Below, in pieces: positions 6,776 through 16,003 of a DNA stretch of 64,000 nt. This DNA comes from Ancalomicrobiaceae bacterium (GTDB lineage: Bacteria; Pseudomonadota; Alphaproteobacteria; Rhizobiales; Ancalomicrobiaceae): NCBI GenBank assembly GCA_031291575.1, contig JARLIT010000052.1, positions 1-64,000 on the forward strand, read 5' to 3'. The position numbers and the translations under genes are program-made. Under the pieces are notes generated by a model. The model saw only the letters and a list, made by a program, of their open reading frames with translations, made no database searches and was not told where the DNA came from. How positions within the stretch are numbered: position 1 is the stretch's first letter; the number at the start of each line of letters is the position of its first letter.

Positions 6776-9700
6776 ATGGCCTCGCGTCAGCGCATCCTGC
6801 CGATCCGCCGGGAGTACAATCGGTTCGTCGCCAATCAGACGCTCGAAGACTATGCGCTCAGGTTCACAGCGAAATCAGCGCGGCGCTGGTCGCCGCTGCG
6901 CATCGCCCAGACCGCGATCGGCGCGATTTCGTTCCTGGCGCTGGAAGCCATCGGCGGGGCGATCACCCTGGCGCATGGGTTCGTCAATGCCGCCGCGGCC
7001 ATTGTCGTCGTCTCCCTGATCATGCTTGTTACCGGCCTGCCGATCGCCCGCTACGCGGCGCGCTACGGCGTCGACATCGACCTCCTTACCCGCGGCGCCG
7101 GCTTCGGCTACATCGGCTCGACGGTGACCTCGCTCATCTACGCGAGCTTCACCTTCATCCTGTTCGCCATCGAAGCCTCGATCATGTCGTCGGCCTTGTC
7201 GCTCGCCTTCGGCGTCCCCCTGTGGATCTCCTACATCCTCTCCTCGCTCGCCGTCATTCCGCTGGTCATCTACGGCATCACCGCCATCAGCCGCTTCCAG
7301 TTGTGGACGCAGCCATTCTGGATCTTCTTGAACATCGCGCCGATCGTCGTCATCGTCTGGTACGACTTCCCGCAGGTCACCGCCTGGCAGCAGTTCGGCG
7401 GGCTCAACACCGGCGGCCAGCCGGGAACGTTGTGGGAGAGTTTCGACATCGTCCGCTTCGGGCTGGCCTCGTCGGTGATCCTGTCGTTGATCGCCCAGAT
7501 CGGCGAGCAGGTCGATTTCCTGCGCTTCCTGCCCGCCGAGGGCGCCAAGGCGGGCGATCGCAACTGGTTCACCGCGCTGTTCCTGGCCGGCCCCGGCTGG
7601 GTGGTCTTAGGCGCGCCGAAACTCTTCGCCGGATCGCTCCTCGCCGTCCTGGCGCTGCGCTACGGCGTTCCGGCAGAACATGCCGGCGAGCCCGCCTACA
7701 TGTACGACGTGGCGTTCCAATACATGCTGTCGCCGAAGCTGGCGGTCGTCCTGACGGCAGCCTTCGTCGTCGTCTCGCAATTGAAGATCAACGTCATGAA
7801 CGCCTATGCCGGCTCGCTGGCGTGGTCGAATTTCTTCTCCCGGCTCACCCACAACCACCCCGGCCGCGTCGTCTGGCTCATCTTCAACGTGGCGATCGCG
7901 CTCCTCCTGATGGAGCTCGGCATCTACCGCGCGCTGGAAAAGACGCTCGGCCTGTTCTCGATCCTGGCGGTGTCGTGGCTCGGGGCGATCGTCGCCGACC
8001 TCGCCATCAACAAGCGGCTGGGCTTGGCGCCGCCCGGCATCGAGTTCAAGCGCGCCCATCTCTACGACGTCAATCCGGTCGGCGTCGGCGCCATGATCGG
8101 CGCGGCGACGCTCGGCATCGCCGCCGCCGCCGGTCAGTTTGGCATTCTGGCCGCGGCCTTCGCGCCCTTCGTGTCGCTGGCAACCGCGCTTGTCCTGGCC
8201 CCGCTGATCGCCTGGGGGACGCAAGGACGCTACTACCTCGCGCGCAAGCCGCGTGCCAGCTGGGCCAAGCTCACCACCATCCAATGCCGCATCTGCGAGC
8301 ACGACTTCGAGCCGGAGGACTCGGCCTTCTGTCCGGCCTACGGCGCGCCGATTTGTTCCTTGTGCTGCTCGCTCGATGCCCGCTGCGGCGACCTATGCAA
8401 GCCGCACGCCCGCGCCTCCGAACAGGCCCGCGTGGCGCTTTCCGCCATCATGCCGAAATTCCTGCGCCACCGCGTCAGCCAGCGGCTTGTCGAGTTCCTC
8501 GGCATGCTGATGCTGCTGACCGCCGTCATCAGCCTGGTGCTTCTCGTCATCCATTTCCAGGTCGGTGCGAGCGAGGACGGCGTGGTCTCGCGCGCCCTTT
8601 GGGCGGCCTTCTTCGTCGCGCTGATCGTTGCCGGCGTCATCGCCTGGTTCTTCGTCCTCGCCCACGAGAGCCGGCGCGTGGCGGAGGAGGAGAGCCGGCG
8701 GCAGACGGCGCTGCTGATGGCCGAGATCAAGGCGCACGAGAAGACCGACGCTGCGCTGCAGAAAGCCAAGGAGGCGGCGGAGGCGGCCAACTTCGCCAAA
8801 TCGCGCTATCTGGTCGGCCTCAGCCACGAACTCCGGACGCCACTCAACGCCGTCATGGGCTACGCGCAGGTGATGGAGCGCGATCCCGACTTGCCCGAGC
8901 CCCGTCGCGACAAGGCGGTGAAGGTGATCCGCCGTTCGGCCGAACACCTGTCAGGCCTGATCGACGGGCTCCTCGACATTTCCAAGATCGAAGCCGGGCG
9001 GCTGCAGCTGGCGCGTAATCATGTCCGGCTCTCGGAATTCCTCGCCCAGATCGTCGACATGTTTCGCTTCCAGGCGGAGGCCAAGGGCTTGCGCTTCCAC
9101 TTCCACCGGCCCGAGCGGCTGCCGGACGTGGTGGCGACGGACGAGAAGCGCTTGCGGCAGATCCTCGTCAACCTGATTTCCAACGCCATCAAGTTCACCT
9201 CGGAAGGCGAGGTCGAACTGACCATGACGTTGCGCAACCAGGTCGCGGCCTTCACCATCCGCGACACCGGGCCCGGCATCCCGCACGACGAACTGCAAAG
9301 CATTTTCGAGCCGTTCGGGCGCGGACGCAGCGCCTCGGGTCAGCCGGGACTGGGCCTTGGGCTGACGATCACCAAGATGCTGGCAACGCTGATGGGCGGC
9401 GACATTTCGGTATCGAGCCAGGAAGGCGAGGGGAGTTCGTTCCGCGTGCGCCTAATGCTCGGCACCGTCACCTCGCCCGAGGCGGCGCCGCTGGGGCCCT
9501 TGATGATCCGCGGCTATTCGGGACGGCGGCGCACCGTGATGGTGGTCGACGACAACGCCGAACACCGCGACCTGATCGCCGAGATCCTGGAGCCCCTGGG
9601 CTTCATCGTGCTGTCGGCCGAGGATGCGCCCTCCTGCCTGACGCTGGCCGCGGAAATCCCGCCGGACCTGTTCCTCCTCGACATTTCCATGCCGGGATTA

Positions 9701-10258
9701 AGCGGCTGGGAACTGGCGCGCGAACTCAGGAAGGCCGGTTTCGCCCAGGCTCGCATCATCATCCTCTCCGCCAACATCGGCGAGACGCGGCCGCCGGAAG
9801 TCGACGACCCCCAGCACGACGACGCCATTTCGAAGCCGTTCGATCTGAGGACGCTGGTGGAACGGCTTGGCACGCATCTGGGACTCGAGTGGCTCGACAA
9901 GCCACCCACCGAGGTCGCCGCTGCGGCGGATGTGCTTGACCGGCCGGCGGAACACGCGGCCGAACGCATCGAGCCGTCACTTGCCGCTCTCCCCGATAGG
10001 CCGCCGCTCGATCCGGCTGACATCCACGAGTTAATCGAGTTCGCCCGGATCGGCTACCGGCGCGGCATCGAGAAGAAGCTGGCCGAAATCGCTGCCGGTC
10101 GTGGTTCCGGCGCTGCGCTCGAACAGCTCGGCGACCACCTCGCCCGTTTCGACATGGGGGGGCTGATCGCCGCTCTCGAGGCTATGGCGGAACTCGGTGC
10201 CGAACGCCCTGTGGCCGCGGAGCGGCGGTCAGCGATGGGGGCCGACGTCGATGCGTGA
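6776..10258 (+). CDS. NCS1 transporter-histidine kinase-receiver hybrid sensor
   Basis: A 1160-residue membrane sensor. Residues about 20-480 resemble an NCS1 nucleobase/hydantoin/allantoin:cation symporter with about 12 hydrophobic segments. Residues 504-541 hold a cluster of eight Cys (C504, C507, C519, C527, C530, C531, C537, C541), probably metal-binding. Two further TM segments (about 575-630) and a short coiled coil follow. Then comes a histidine kinase with H-box SHELRTPLNAVMGY (His684), an N-box (NLISNAIKF) and a GLGLGLTI G-box. A CheY-like receiver has its phosphoacceptor at about Asp969 (LLDISMPG). A helical C-terminus (about 1045-1140) may be a phosphotransfer or docking region. 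The gene overlaps the next regulator by 8 bases and is divergent from urtABCDE. By analogy with transporter-fused kinases such as CbrA, the carrier domain probably senses or transports the signal. A urea- or purine-derived ligand is inference from context. Confidence 0.85.
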   Translation: MASRQRILPIRREYNRFVANQTLEDYALRFTAKSARRWSPLRIAQTAIGAISFLALEAIGGAITLAHGFVNAAAAIVVVSLIMLVTGLPIARYAARYGVDIDLLTRGAGFGYIGSTVTSLIYASFTFILFAIEASIMSSALSLAFGVPLWISYILSSLAVIPLVIYGITAISRFQLWTQPFWIFLNIAPIVVIVWYDFPQVTAWQQFGGLNTGGQPGTLWESFDIVRFGLASSVILSLIAQIGEQVDFLRFLPAEGAKAGDRNWFTALFLAGPGWVVLGAPKLFAGSLLAVLALRYGVPAEHAGEPAYMYDVAFQYMLSPKLAVVLTAAFVVVSQLKINVMNAYAGSLAWSNFFSRLTHNHPGRVVWLIFNVAIALLLMELGIYRALEKTLGLFSILAVSWLGAIVADLAINKRLGLAPPGIEFKRAHLYDVNPVGVGAMIGAATLGIAAAAGQFGILAAAFAPFVSLATALVLAPLIAWGTQGRYYLARKPRASWAKLTTIQCRICEHDFEPEDSAFCPAYGAPICSLCCSLDARCGDLCKPHARASEQARVALSAIMPKFLRHRVSQRLVEFLGMLMLLTAVISLVLLVIHFQVGASEDGVVSRALWAAFFVALIVAGVIAWFFVLAHESRRVAEEESRRQTALLMAEIKAHEKTDAALQKAKEAAEAANFAKSRYLVGLSHELRTPLNAVMGYAQVMERDPDLPEPRRDKAVKVIRRSAEHLSGLIDGLLDISKIEAGRLQLARNHVRLSEFLAQIVDMFRFQAEAKGLRFHFHRPERLPDVVATDEKRLRQILVNLISNAIKFTSEGEVELTMTLRNQVAAFTIRDTGPGIPHDELQSIFEPFGRGRSASGQPGLGLGLTITKMLATLMGGDISVSSQEGEGSSFRVRLMLGTVTSPEAAPLGPLMIRGYSGRRRTVMVVDDNAEHRDLIAEILEPLGFIVLSAEDAPSCLTLAAEIPPDLFLLDISMPGLSGWELARELRKAGFAQARIIILSANIGETRPPEVDDPQHDDAISKPFDLRTLVERLGTHLGLEWLDKPPTEVAAAADVLDRPAEHAAERIEPSLAALPDRPPLDPADIHELIEFARIGYRRGIEKKLAEIAAGRGSGAALEQLGDHLARFDMGGLIAALEAMAELGAERPVAAERRSAMGADVDA

Positions 10259-11162
10259 TGCGACGAGCCGCGACATCATCCTGGTCGTCGACGACAGCCC
10301 CGAGACGCTCGGCTTCCTGACCGAGGCGCTCGAGGCGACCGGCGCCATGGTGCTGGTCGCCGTCTCAGGTCAGGAGGCGCTCGACATCGCCCATCGCATC
10401 ACCCCCGATGTCGTGCTCCTGGATGCCGTCATGCCCGGCATCGACGGCTTCGAAACATGCCGGCGGATGAAAGCGTCGAGCGCCACCGCCCACGTGCCGA
10501 TCATCTTCATGACCGGTCTGACCGAGACCGAAGATATCGTGCGCGGCCTTGCTGCCGGCGGCGTCGACTACGTGACGAAGCCGATCGTCATCGATGAACT
10601 CATTGCCCGTATCCGCGTGCATCTGACCAATGCACGGCGCGAACTCTCCGCGCGTCTCGCTCTCGACAGCGCCGGCCGCTATCTGATGGCGGTCGACCGC
10701 ATCGGCCATATCCTGTGGGCGACGCCGCAGGCGGTCAGGCTGTTGCAGGAGGTAATGCCGGACGTCGGGGCGGGGCAGGCGCTGCCCGAGCCGGCGCGCT
10801 CCTCGGTCGCCGCCGGGCATCTGTCTGGCATGATCGTTCTCGGCGAAGTCGGCAGCCGCCGTCTGGCCCTGTCGGCCTTGGGCCGCGCCGGCGACGACGA
10901 GTTCCTGTTCCGCCTGATGAGCGACGATGTCGGCGGCGAGGAGGCGGTGTTGAGGCGGCGCTTCGCCGTGACCTCGCGCGAGGCGGAAGTCCTGGTGTGG
11001 ATCGCGCGCGGCAAATCCAACAAGGACATCGGCGACATCCTCGGCATGAGCCCGCGCACGGTGAACAAGCATCTGGAAACGATCTTCGCCAAATTGGGGG
11101 TGGAGAATCGCGCCTCCGCCGCGGTGCTGGCACTCCGGACCATTAATGAGACGGCGGGGTGA
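10251..11162 (+). CDS. Response regulator, receiver + LuxR-type HTH
   Basis: A 303-residue DNA-binding response regulator. The N-terminal receiver has acidic pocket VVDDS, phosphoacceptor Asp58 (LLDAVMPG) and a conserved Lys in VTKPI. A linker of about 90 residues (about 130-220) may be a degenerate PAS-like region. The C-terminal LuxR/GerE HTH reads TSREAEVLVWIARGKSNKD...GMSPRTVNKHLETI. The ATG at 10251 lies inside the end of the hybrid kinase gene (8-base overlap), so the two are translationally coupled and almost certainly cognate. Likely targets are the divergent urt operon and amide or purine genes nearby, but no binding site could be assigned. Confidence 0.9.
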   Translation: MRDATSRDIILVVDDSPETLGFLTEALEATGAMVLVAVSGQEALDIAHRITPDVVLLDAVMPGIDGFETCRRMKASSATAHVPIIFMTGLTETEDIVRGLAAGGVDYVTKPIVIDELIARIRVHLTNARRELSARLALDSAGRYLMAVDRIGHILWATPQAVRLLQEVMPDVGAGQALPEPARSSVAAGHLSGMIVLGEVGSRRLALSALGRAGDDEFLFRLMSDDVGGEEAVLRRRFAVTSREAEVLVWIARGKSNKDIGDILGMSPRTVNKHLETIFAKLGVENRASAAVLALRTINETAG

Positions 11163-11185
11163 GCGCGGTCCCGGCCTCTGGCCGG

Positions 11186-11314
11186 TGTCATCCCGGCGAA
11201 AGCCGGGATCCATTGGCGTCTCAACCAGATAGGGGTGGGCGTTAGGGCTCGTGACTAACCGCGCTGTCCTGCCTGATGCGCTGACATTGGATCCCGGCCT
11301 GTGCCGGGATGACA
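11186..11314. repeat. Inverted pair of REP palindromes (family A)
   Basis: Copies at 11186-11212 (tgtcatCCCGGCgaaaGCCGGGatcca) and 11287-11314 (the inverse, with a cctgt loop) face each other across about 75 bases downstream of the response regulator gene. They can act as a bidirectional barrier between it and the convergent uxaC gene. Confidence 0.9.
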
Positions 11315-11355
11315 CCCGCGGACCGATCACGCCTTATCCTGCCGAACATGCAGAA

Positions 11356-11383
11356 GCCGGCACCCCGTGCCCGAGGCGCCGGC
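11356..11383 (-). terminator. Possible terminator hairpin after uxaC
   Basis: GCCGGC arms at 11356-11361 and 11378-11383 with a 16-base loop lie 20 bases beyond the uxaC stop. No clear T-tract follows, so this is a weak call. Confidence 0.3.
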
Positions 11384-11403
11384 CATCCCGCATCAGAGAG
11401 ACA

Positions 11404-12849
11404 TCACAGCTTGTAAGCCTGTTTCGCCAGCCGGTAGCTGAGGTCGTAGGCGAGCTCGAACGCCTCGTCCTCTTCCATTCGGTGTTCGGCGACGAGGCGG
11501 GCGAGGAAGGCGCAGTCGCAGCGCCGGGCGACGTCGTGCCGCGCCGGGATCGACAGAAAGGCACGCGTATCGTCGTTGAAGCCGACGGTGTTGTAGAAGC
11601 CGGCCGTCTCCGTGACCTGCTCGCGATAGCGCCGGATGCCTTCCGGGCTGTCGTGGAACCACCAGGCCGGGCCGAGCTTCAACACGGGATAGTGGCCGGC
11701 GAGCGGGGCGAGCTCGCGCGAATAGCTCGTCTCATCAAGTGTGAACAGGATGATGGTGAGGGACTTCTCGTTGCCGAAGCGGGAGAGGAGCGGGCGAAGC
11801 GCGCCGACATAATCGGTCGGGGCCGGGATGTCGCAGCCCTTGTCCTTGCCGAAGGTCTCGAAGATCAGCCGGTTGTGGTCGCGCCAGGAACCGGGATGGA
11901 TCTGCATGACGAGCCCGTCTTCGAGGCTCATCCGCGCCATTTCGGTCAGCATCTGGGCGCGGAACAGTTCGGCATCGGCCGGGGTGGCGTTGCCTGACTT
12001 GATGCGGTCGAACAGATTTTCGGCCTCGAGCCCGTTGAGGTCGGCCGTTTGCGCGGTGCGGTGGCCGTGGTCGGTCGAGGTCGCGCCGACGGACTTGAAG
12101 TAGGCGCGACGGTCAGCGAGCGCAGCGAGATAGCCGGCAAAGGTTCCGGTATCGCGGCCGGTGATCGCGCCGAGATCGGCGAGGTTCTTGGCGAAATTCG
12201 GGAATTCGGGGTCGACGACCGAATCAGGCCGGAACGCCGTGACGACGCGTCCCTTCCAGCCGCTGGCCTGGATCTTGCGGTGATGCCTGAGATCGTCGAG
12301 CGGGGTCTCGGTGGTGGCGAGGACCTCGATGTTGAAGCGCTCGTAGAGCGCGCGCGGCCGGAATTCGGGCTTCGTCAGGCTCTCGGCGATGATGTCGTAG
12401 AGCTTGTCGGCATTGTCGGCCGACGGTCGCTCGGTGATGCCGAACACGGTCGAAAACGCATGGTTCAGCCACAGCCACGACGGCGTGCCGCGATAGAGAT
12501 GGAAGTTCTCGCAGAACTTGCGCCAGATCTTGCGCGGGTCGCCTTCGACCGGTCCGCCGTCGAGCCGCGGCACGCCGACTTCCTCCGGCCGAATGCCCTG
12601 ACTGTAGAGCATGCGATGCACGTAATGGTCGGGCACGATGAACAGTCGCGCCGGATCGGGGAACGGCTGATCTTCGGCAAACCAGGATGGATCGGTGTGT
12701 CCGTGCGGCGAGATAATCGGCAGGCCGGCGACGGTCTGATACAGCCGCCGGGCGATGTCGCGTGTCGTCGGATCGGCCGGGAACAGCCGATCGGGATGCA
12801 GCGCGAAGGGTTGCGTGGGGGAGGGGGGGCGGCGGACGGGCAGTGTCAT
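11404..12849 (-). CDS. uxaC: Glucuronate isomerase UxaC
   Basis: Uronate isomerase converts D-glucuronate to D-fructuronate and D-galacturonate to D-tagaturonate, the entry step of hexuronate catabolism. It has 481 residues, close to the family length of about 470. It belongs to the amidohydrolase-like TIM-barrel superfamily: PIISPHGHTDPSWFA near the N-terminus holds the metal-binding His pair, and the C-terminal KLGPAWWFHDSPEGIRRYR and FYNTVGFNDDTRAFLSIPARHD are characteristic. The ATG at 12849 has a good ribosome-binding site (AGGAAGG); an in-frame extension upstream has no family similarity. It stands alone on this strand, convergent with the LuxR regulator and divergent from mgsA. The FadR-type regulator at 13845 may control it. 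Confidence 0.95.
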   Translation of the reverse strand: MTLPVRRPPSPTQPFALHPDRLFPADPTTRDIARRLYQTVAGLPIISPHGHTDPSWFAEDQPFPDPARLFIVPDHYVHRMLYSQGIRPEEVGVPRLDGGPVEGDPRKIWRKFCENFHLYRGTPSWLWLNHAFSTVFGITERPSADNADKLYDIIAESLTKPEFRPRALYERFNIEVLATTETPLDDLRHHRKIQASGWKGRVVTAFRPDSVVDPEFPNFAKNLADLGAITGRDTGTFAGYLAALADRRAYFKSVGATSTDHGHRTAQTADLNGLEAENLFDRIKSGNATPADAELFRAQMLTEMARMSLEDGLVMQIHPGSWRDHNRLIFETFGKDKGCDIPAPTDYVGALRPLLSRFGNEKSLTIILFTLDETSYSRELAPLAGHYPVLKLGPAWWFHDSPEGIRRYREQVTETAGFYNTVGFNDDTRAFLSIPARHDVARRCDCAFLARLVAEHRMEEDEAFELAYDLSYRLAKQAYKL

Positions 12850-13274
12850 CGTGGAAGCCTTCCTGGGCCAGATCGCGAATGCGTATTCGCCCCTGGCCGC
12901 TTTTGCAATTGTGCCCTGGACATTCGTTCGGAATGTTTTCATGGTCAAGTGGTCAGGCCACCTGTCTGGTGTATCACTGAGCCGGCTGCCTCGTCCGGTG
13001 GTCGCTCATCGATGCCTTCGGCTCGCCCACGGCCTCCTGGGCCTGCCGAATGGCCGCCGGCGCAGCCGCGATCTCTGGTGGAACAGGCTTCAGGGGGCTT
13101 TTGTTCGCAAACCGGAATAGCGGCTGCGCCGTAGCCAAAAACTTGCTAGTGGTCCAGACGTTCCGATCCTGCGCCGTGACTCGGGTTCCCATCCGGCCAA
13201 GCGGGCGTCGGGCGTTCACTACCATGTCGCCGGGCACAGACGACCCGCGAGCAGCCGGGAGACGCCAGATCACC
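12850..13274. other. Intergenic uxaC-mgsA, 425 bp
   Basis: Divergent promoter region of uxaC (minus) and mgsA (plus). Open frames here have no family resemblance. A TTGCTAGTGGT segment at 13144-13154 also occurs in the hairpin repeat at 29692-29702, so a fragment of that repeat family may be present. No confident promoter was identified. Confidence 0.6.
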
Positions 13275-13664
13275 ATGCCTCTCACAATCGCTGTCATTGC
13301 CCACGACGAAAAGAAGGCCGAACTGGTCGAATGGGTCGCCAGCCACCGCAACCTGCTCGCCGGTCACCGCATGATCGGCACCGCAACGACCGGATCGCGC
13401 GTGCGAGCCCATTGCCCCGATCTCTACCTGGAGACGGTGAAATCCGGGCCGCTCGGCGGCGACCAGCAGATCGGCGCGATGATCGCGACCGGCAAGATTG
13501 ATCTGCTGATCTTCTTCCCCGATCCGCTGACCCCGATGCCGCACGACGTTGACGTCAAGGCGCTGCTACGCCTCGCCCTCGTCTATAACGTGCCCTGCGC
13601 TTTCAACCGCGCCAGCGCCGACCTCATTACCGAGACCTTGTTCAGTCTGAAGCGCGAGGCTTGA
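13275..13664 (+). CDS. mgsA: Methylglyoxal synthase MgsA
   Basis: Cytoplasmic lyase converting dihydroxyacetone phosphate to methylglyoxal and phosphate, an overflow bypass of lower glycolysis. It has 129 residues and starts MPLTIAVIAHDEKK after a GGGAGA ribosome-binding site. The active-site residues are visible with correct spacing: Asp63 in GPLGGDQQIG, His90 and Asp93 in MPHDVDVKALLR, corresponding to Asp71/His98/Asp101 of the E. coli enzyme. The phosphate-binding TATTGSR segment is also present. Its neighbours (uxaC, GntR regulator) suggest a role in balancing phosphate release when uronates or sugars flood metabolism; this is inference. Confidence 0.96.
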   Translation: MPLTIAVIAHDEKKAELVEWVASHRNLLAGHRMIGTATTGSRVRAHCPDLYLETVKSGPLGGDQQIGAMIATGKIDLLIFFPDPLTPMPHDVDVKALLRLALVYNVPCAFNRASADLITETLFSLKREA

Positions 13665-13844
13665 CGTCATGAGCCAGCTTAGTGTCCCTTATCCTCGGAC
13701 AGGATCGATGCCGCGTATCGCGGGTGCCGCTGCGGACCGGTCGTGCCGGCGCGACATGGCGGTGCGGCTTCGGTGACTACCCGGATGCCCGGCTGCGCCC
13801 GGATCAACTAGGCTGGCAGATGATTGGCCAGAAGGAAGTGATCG

Positions 13845-14558
13845 ATGCCGTTCCAACCCATCGATTCGCAGCGTCTCTATCAGAAGGTCGCCGACCAGAT
13901 CGGTGAACTGATCCGCGCAGGCGAATTCAAGCCGGGCCATCGTTTGCCGCCGGAGCGCGATCTGTCGAAGCAGCTGGGCGTGAGCCGACCGGTGGTGCGC
14001 GAGGCGATGATCGCCCTGGAGTTGGCCGGGCTGATCGAGGTCAGGACCGGGGCCGGGACCTTCGTGCGCGAGGCGGCGAACGGGGCGGAAGCGCTCGGCG
14101 ACGTCGGCCACAGCCCTTACGACATCCTATCCTCGCGCATGGTTATCGAGGGCGAGATCGCGGCGATCGCCGCCCGCGAGGCCGGACCGGACGCGGTCGC
14201 TACACTGTCGAGGCTGGTCGACGCCATGGCGCGGGCCGGTGTCGAGAGCGATCCCGACCTCGATCGGCAATTTCATGTCGGCATCGCCGACGCCACGGGC
14301 AGTGCGGTCCTGGCCGCCGTCGTCGGCTGGCTGTGGCAGATGCAGTACGCCCCCGTGTTTGCCATTCTCTCCGAGCGCGTACATCTGGCCGAGAACCTCG
14401 AAGCCACCGTACAGGGGCACCGGGCGATCGTTACGGCGCTCGAGGCGCACGACGCGGCGACCGCGAAAGCTGCGATGTGCGAACATCTCGCCCAGGTCCG
14501 CGACATCATTACCGGCGAATCCTTGGTTGCTGCGGCGCTGGCGGCAGAGGTTCAGTAG
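13845..14558 (+). CDS. FadR-subfamily GntR transcriptional regulator
   Basis: 237 residues. The N-terminal winged helix (residues 8-75, LYQKVADQIGELIRAGEF.. and LPPERDLSKQLGVSRPVVREAM) is a typical GntR HTH. The C-terminal all-helical FCD ligand domain is present, with the metal-site residues spread over D-x3-H (DRQFHVGIA) and later His positions. FadR-type proteins next to uronate genes (UxuR/ExuR, LldR types) usually respond to sugar acids or other carboxylates. Neighbouring uxaC makes a hexuronate-type ligand plausible but unproven. Its 3' end overlaps the convergent sugar-transferase gene by 7 bases. Confidence 0.88.
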   Translation: MPFQPIDSQRLYQKVADQIGELIRAGEFKPGHRLPPERDLSKQLGVSRPVVREAMIALELAGLIEVRTGAGTFVREAANGAEALGDVGHSPYDILSSRMVIEGEIAAIAAREAGPDAVATLSRLVDAMARAGVESDPDLDRQFHVGIADATGSAVLAAVVGWLWQMQYAPVFAILSERVHLAENLEATVQGHRAIVTALEAHDAATAKAAMCEHLAQVRDIITGESLVAAALAAEVQ

Positions 14559-16003
14559 GCGCGGCTGTCGGCGAGCACGGAAACGGCGGTCCTCAAGATG
14601 ATCTGGATGTCCAGCCAGATCGACCAATGCCGTATGTACCAGAGGTCGTAGGCGACACGGCGCTCCATGTCGGCCGTCTGGCGCGTCTCGCCGCGCGCCC
14701 CGTTGACCTGCGCCCAGCCAGTGATCCCGGGCTTGACGTGATGGCGGTAGGCATAGGCGGCGATGATCTCGGTATACTGGTCGTCGTGGGCGAGCGCGTG
14801 CGGGCGCGGACCGACGATCGACATGTCGCCGCGGATGACGTTGAAGAGCTGTGGCAATTCGTCGATGCTGGTCTTGCGCAACAGTCGGCCGAGCGATGTG
14901 ACGCGCGGATCGTTGCGGCTCGCCTGCGGCACGTCGGGGCCGTCCTGCATCACCGTCATCGAGCGGAACTTGACCATCTCGAACACCCGGCCGCCGAAGC
15001 CGCGCCGCCGTTGGCGAAAGAACACGGGTCGGCCGGTCTCGATCCATATGGCGGCGGCAGTCATCAACATCAGCGGAGCGAGGAGCACCAGCGCCGCGGA
15101 CGCCACGCCGAGGTCGATTGCGCGCTTCAACGCGCAGTCGAGCCGGCTCAACGGCGCGCGCTGCACTTCGAAGCCGTTCAGCCGGCCGTAACGGACGTGC
15201 CGCTGCTCGATGAGGGCATTGATCGGCGCATCCGCCACAAGCATGACCGGCGCCGGCAGCGGATCGAGCGCGCCGAGCAATGTATGCAGCCATGCCTGCT
15301 TCTGCCAGGGAACAAAAACCAGGATCGAGCTGGCCCTGGTGCGAGACAGCGCCAATTTGAGCGCGGCGGCGGCGGCGGAGCAATCGTCGGCGAAGGTGGT
15401 CGTCGTCGCATCGATCAGCTCGGAGGCGACGATTTCGATGCCCTCCCGCGCCAGGCCGCGTTGCATGTCGTCGAGCGCCTGGGCATCGCCGATCATCACC
15501 GCAAGTGAGCGCAGCACCGACAGTTTGCTTCCGGCGAGCCGTGCTCTCAGCCATCTGGCCGCCCGGTAATGCACGGCGAGGAGCATCAGCGCCCCGGAGG
15601 AAAAGAAGAATGCGATGCCGACCCGCGAAAAGGTGGAACTGACCTTCATCATGAAGGCGGTCACGGCAAGGAAGCCGAAAGTGGCGAACCAGGCGATCAG
15701 GATCTGGCGAATTTGCGCGTCTGGGTTGGACAGCCGGTCGAACCGGTAGGCGCCGCGCAAGCCCATGAAGGCCGTGAACGGCAGCGCGGCGAGCGCTGCT
15801 GCTCCGGCGAAGGAGCCGAACCACTCGTGATCCCACAGGATGTAGCGGTCGGTCAGCACCGCCAGCGCCAGAATGGCCGAGACGTCGATGAACACGACGA
15901 GTGACTGGATGAGTTCTTTCGTCAACCGGAGGCGCACTGGAGAGCGCAGCGAGCCAAGAACGCCCGCCCTCTCTTCGATCTGGCTGAAATCGCTATGGAA
16001 CAT
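14552..16003 (-). CDS. Undecaprenyl-phosphate sugar phosphotransferase (WcaJ/ExoY type)
   Basis: Membrane initiating transferase for exopolysaccharide or capsule: it loads a hexose-1-phosphate onto undecaprenyl phosphate. It has about 483 residues: four to five N-terminal TM segments (about 30-135), a CoA-binding-like/Rossmann middle domain (about 140-265), a further TM hairpin, and the catalytic bacterial sugar transferase domain (about 280-483) with KRAIDLG, FEMVKFRSM, KTSIDELPQL, MSIVGPRPH and VKPGITGWAQVNG. The ATG at 16003 is chosen; a TTG 15 bases upstream is the alternative. No other polysaccharide genes are adjacent, so it may serve a dispersed pathway. Confidence 0.92.
   Translation of the reverse strand: MFHSDFSQIEERAGVLGSLRSPVRLRLTKELIQSLVVFIDVSAILALAVLTDRYILWDHEWFGSFAGAAALAALPFTAFMGLRGAYRFDRLSNPDAQIRQILIAWFATFGFLAVTAFMMKVSSTFSRVGIAFFFSSGALMLLAVHYRAARWLRARLAGSKLSVLRSLAVMIGDAQALDDMQRGLAREGIEIVASELIDATTTTFADDCSAAAAALKLALSRTRASSILVFVPWQKQAWLHTLLGALDPLPAPVMLVADAPINALIEQRHVRYGRLNGFEVQRAPLSRLDCALKRAIDLGVASAALVLLAPLMLMTAAAIWIETGRPVFFRQRRRGFGGRVFEMVKFRSMTVMQDGPDVPQASRNDPRVTSLGRLLRKTSIDELPQLFNVIRGDMSIVGPRPHALAHDDQYTEIIAAYAYRHHVKPGITGWAQVNGARGETRQTADMERRVAYDLWYIRHWSIWLDIQIILRTAVSVLADSRAY

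Noticed and set aside
6776-8250. Stand-alone NCS1 nucleobase permease
   Set aside because: The reading frame continues without interruption into a complete histidine kinase and receiver; there is no internal stop or convincing second start.
6556-9018. 820-codon alternate-frame reading frame over the sensor kinase
   Set aside because: Arg/Pro-rich low-complexity product without family features; the overlapping frame has full domain structure.
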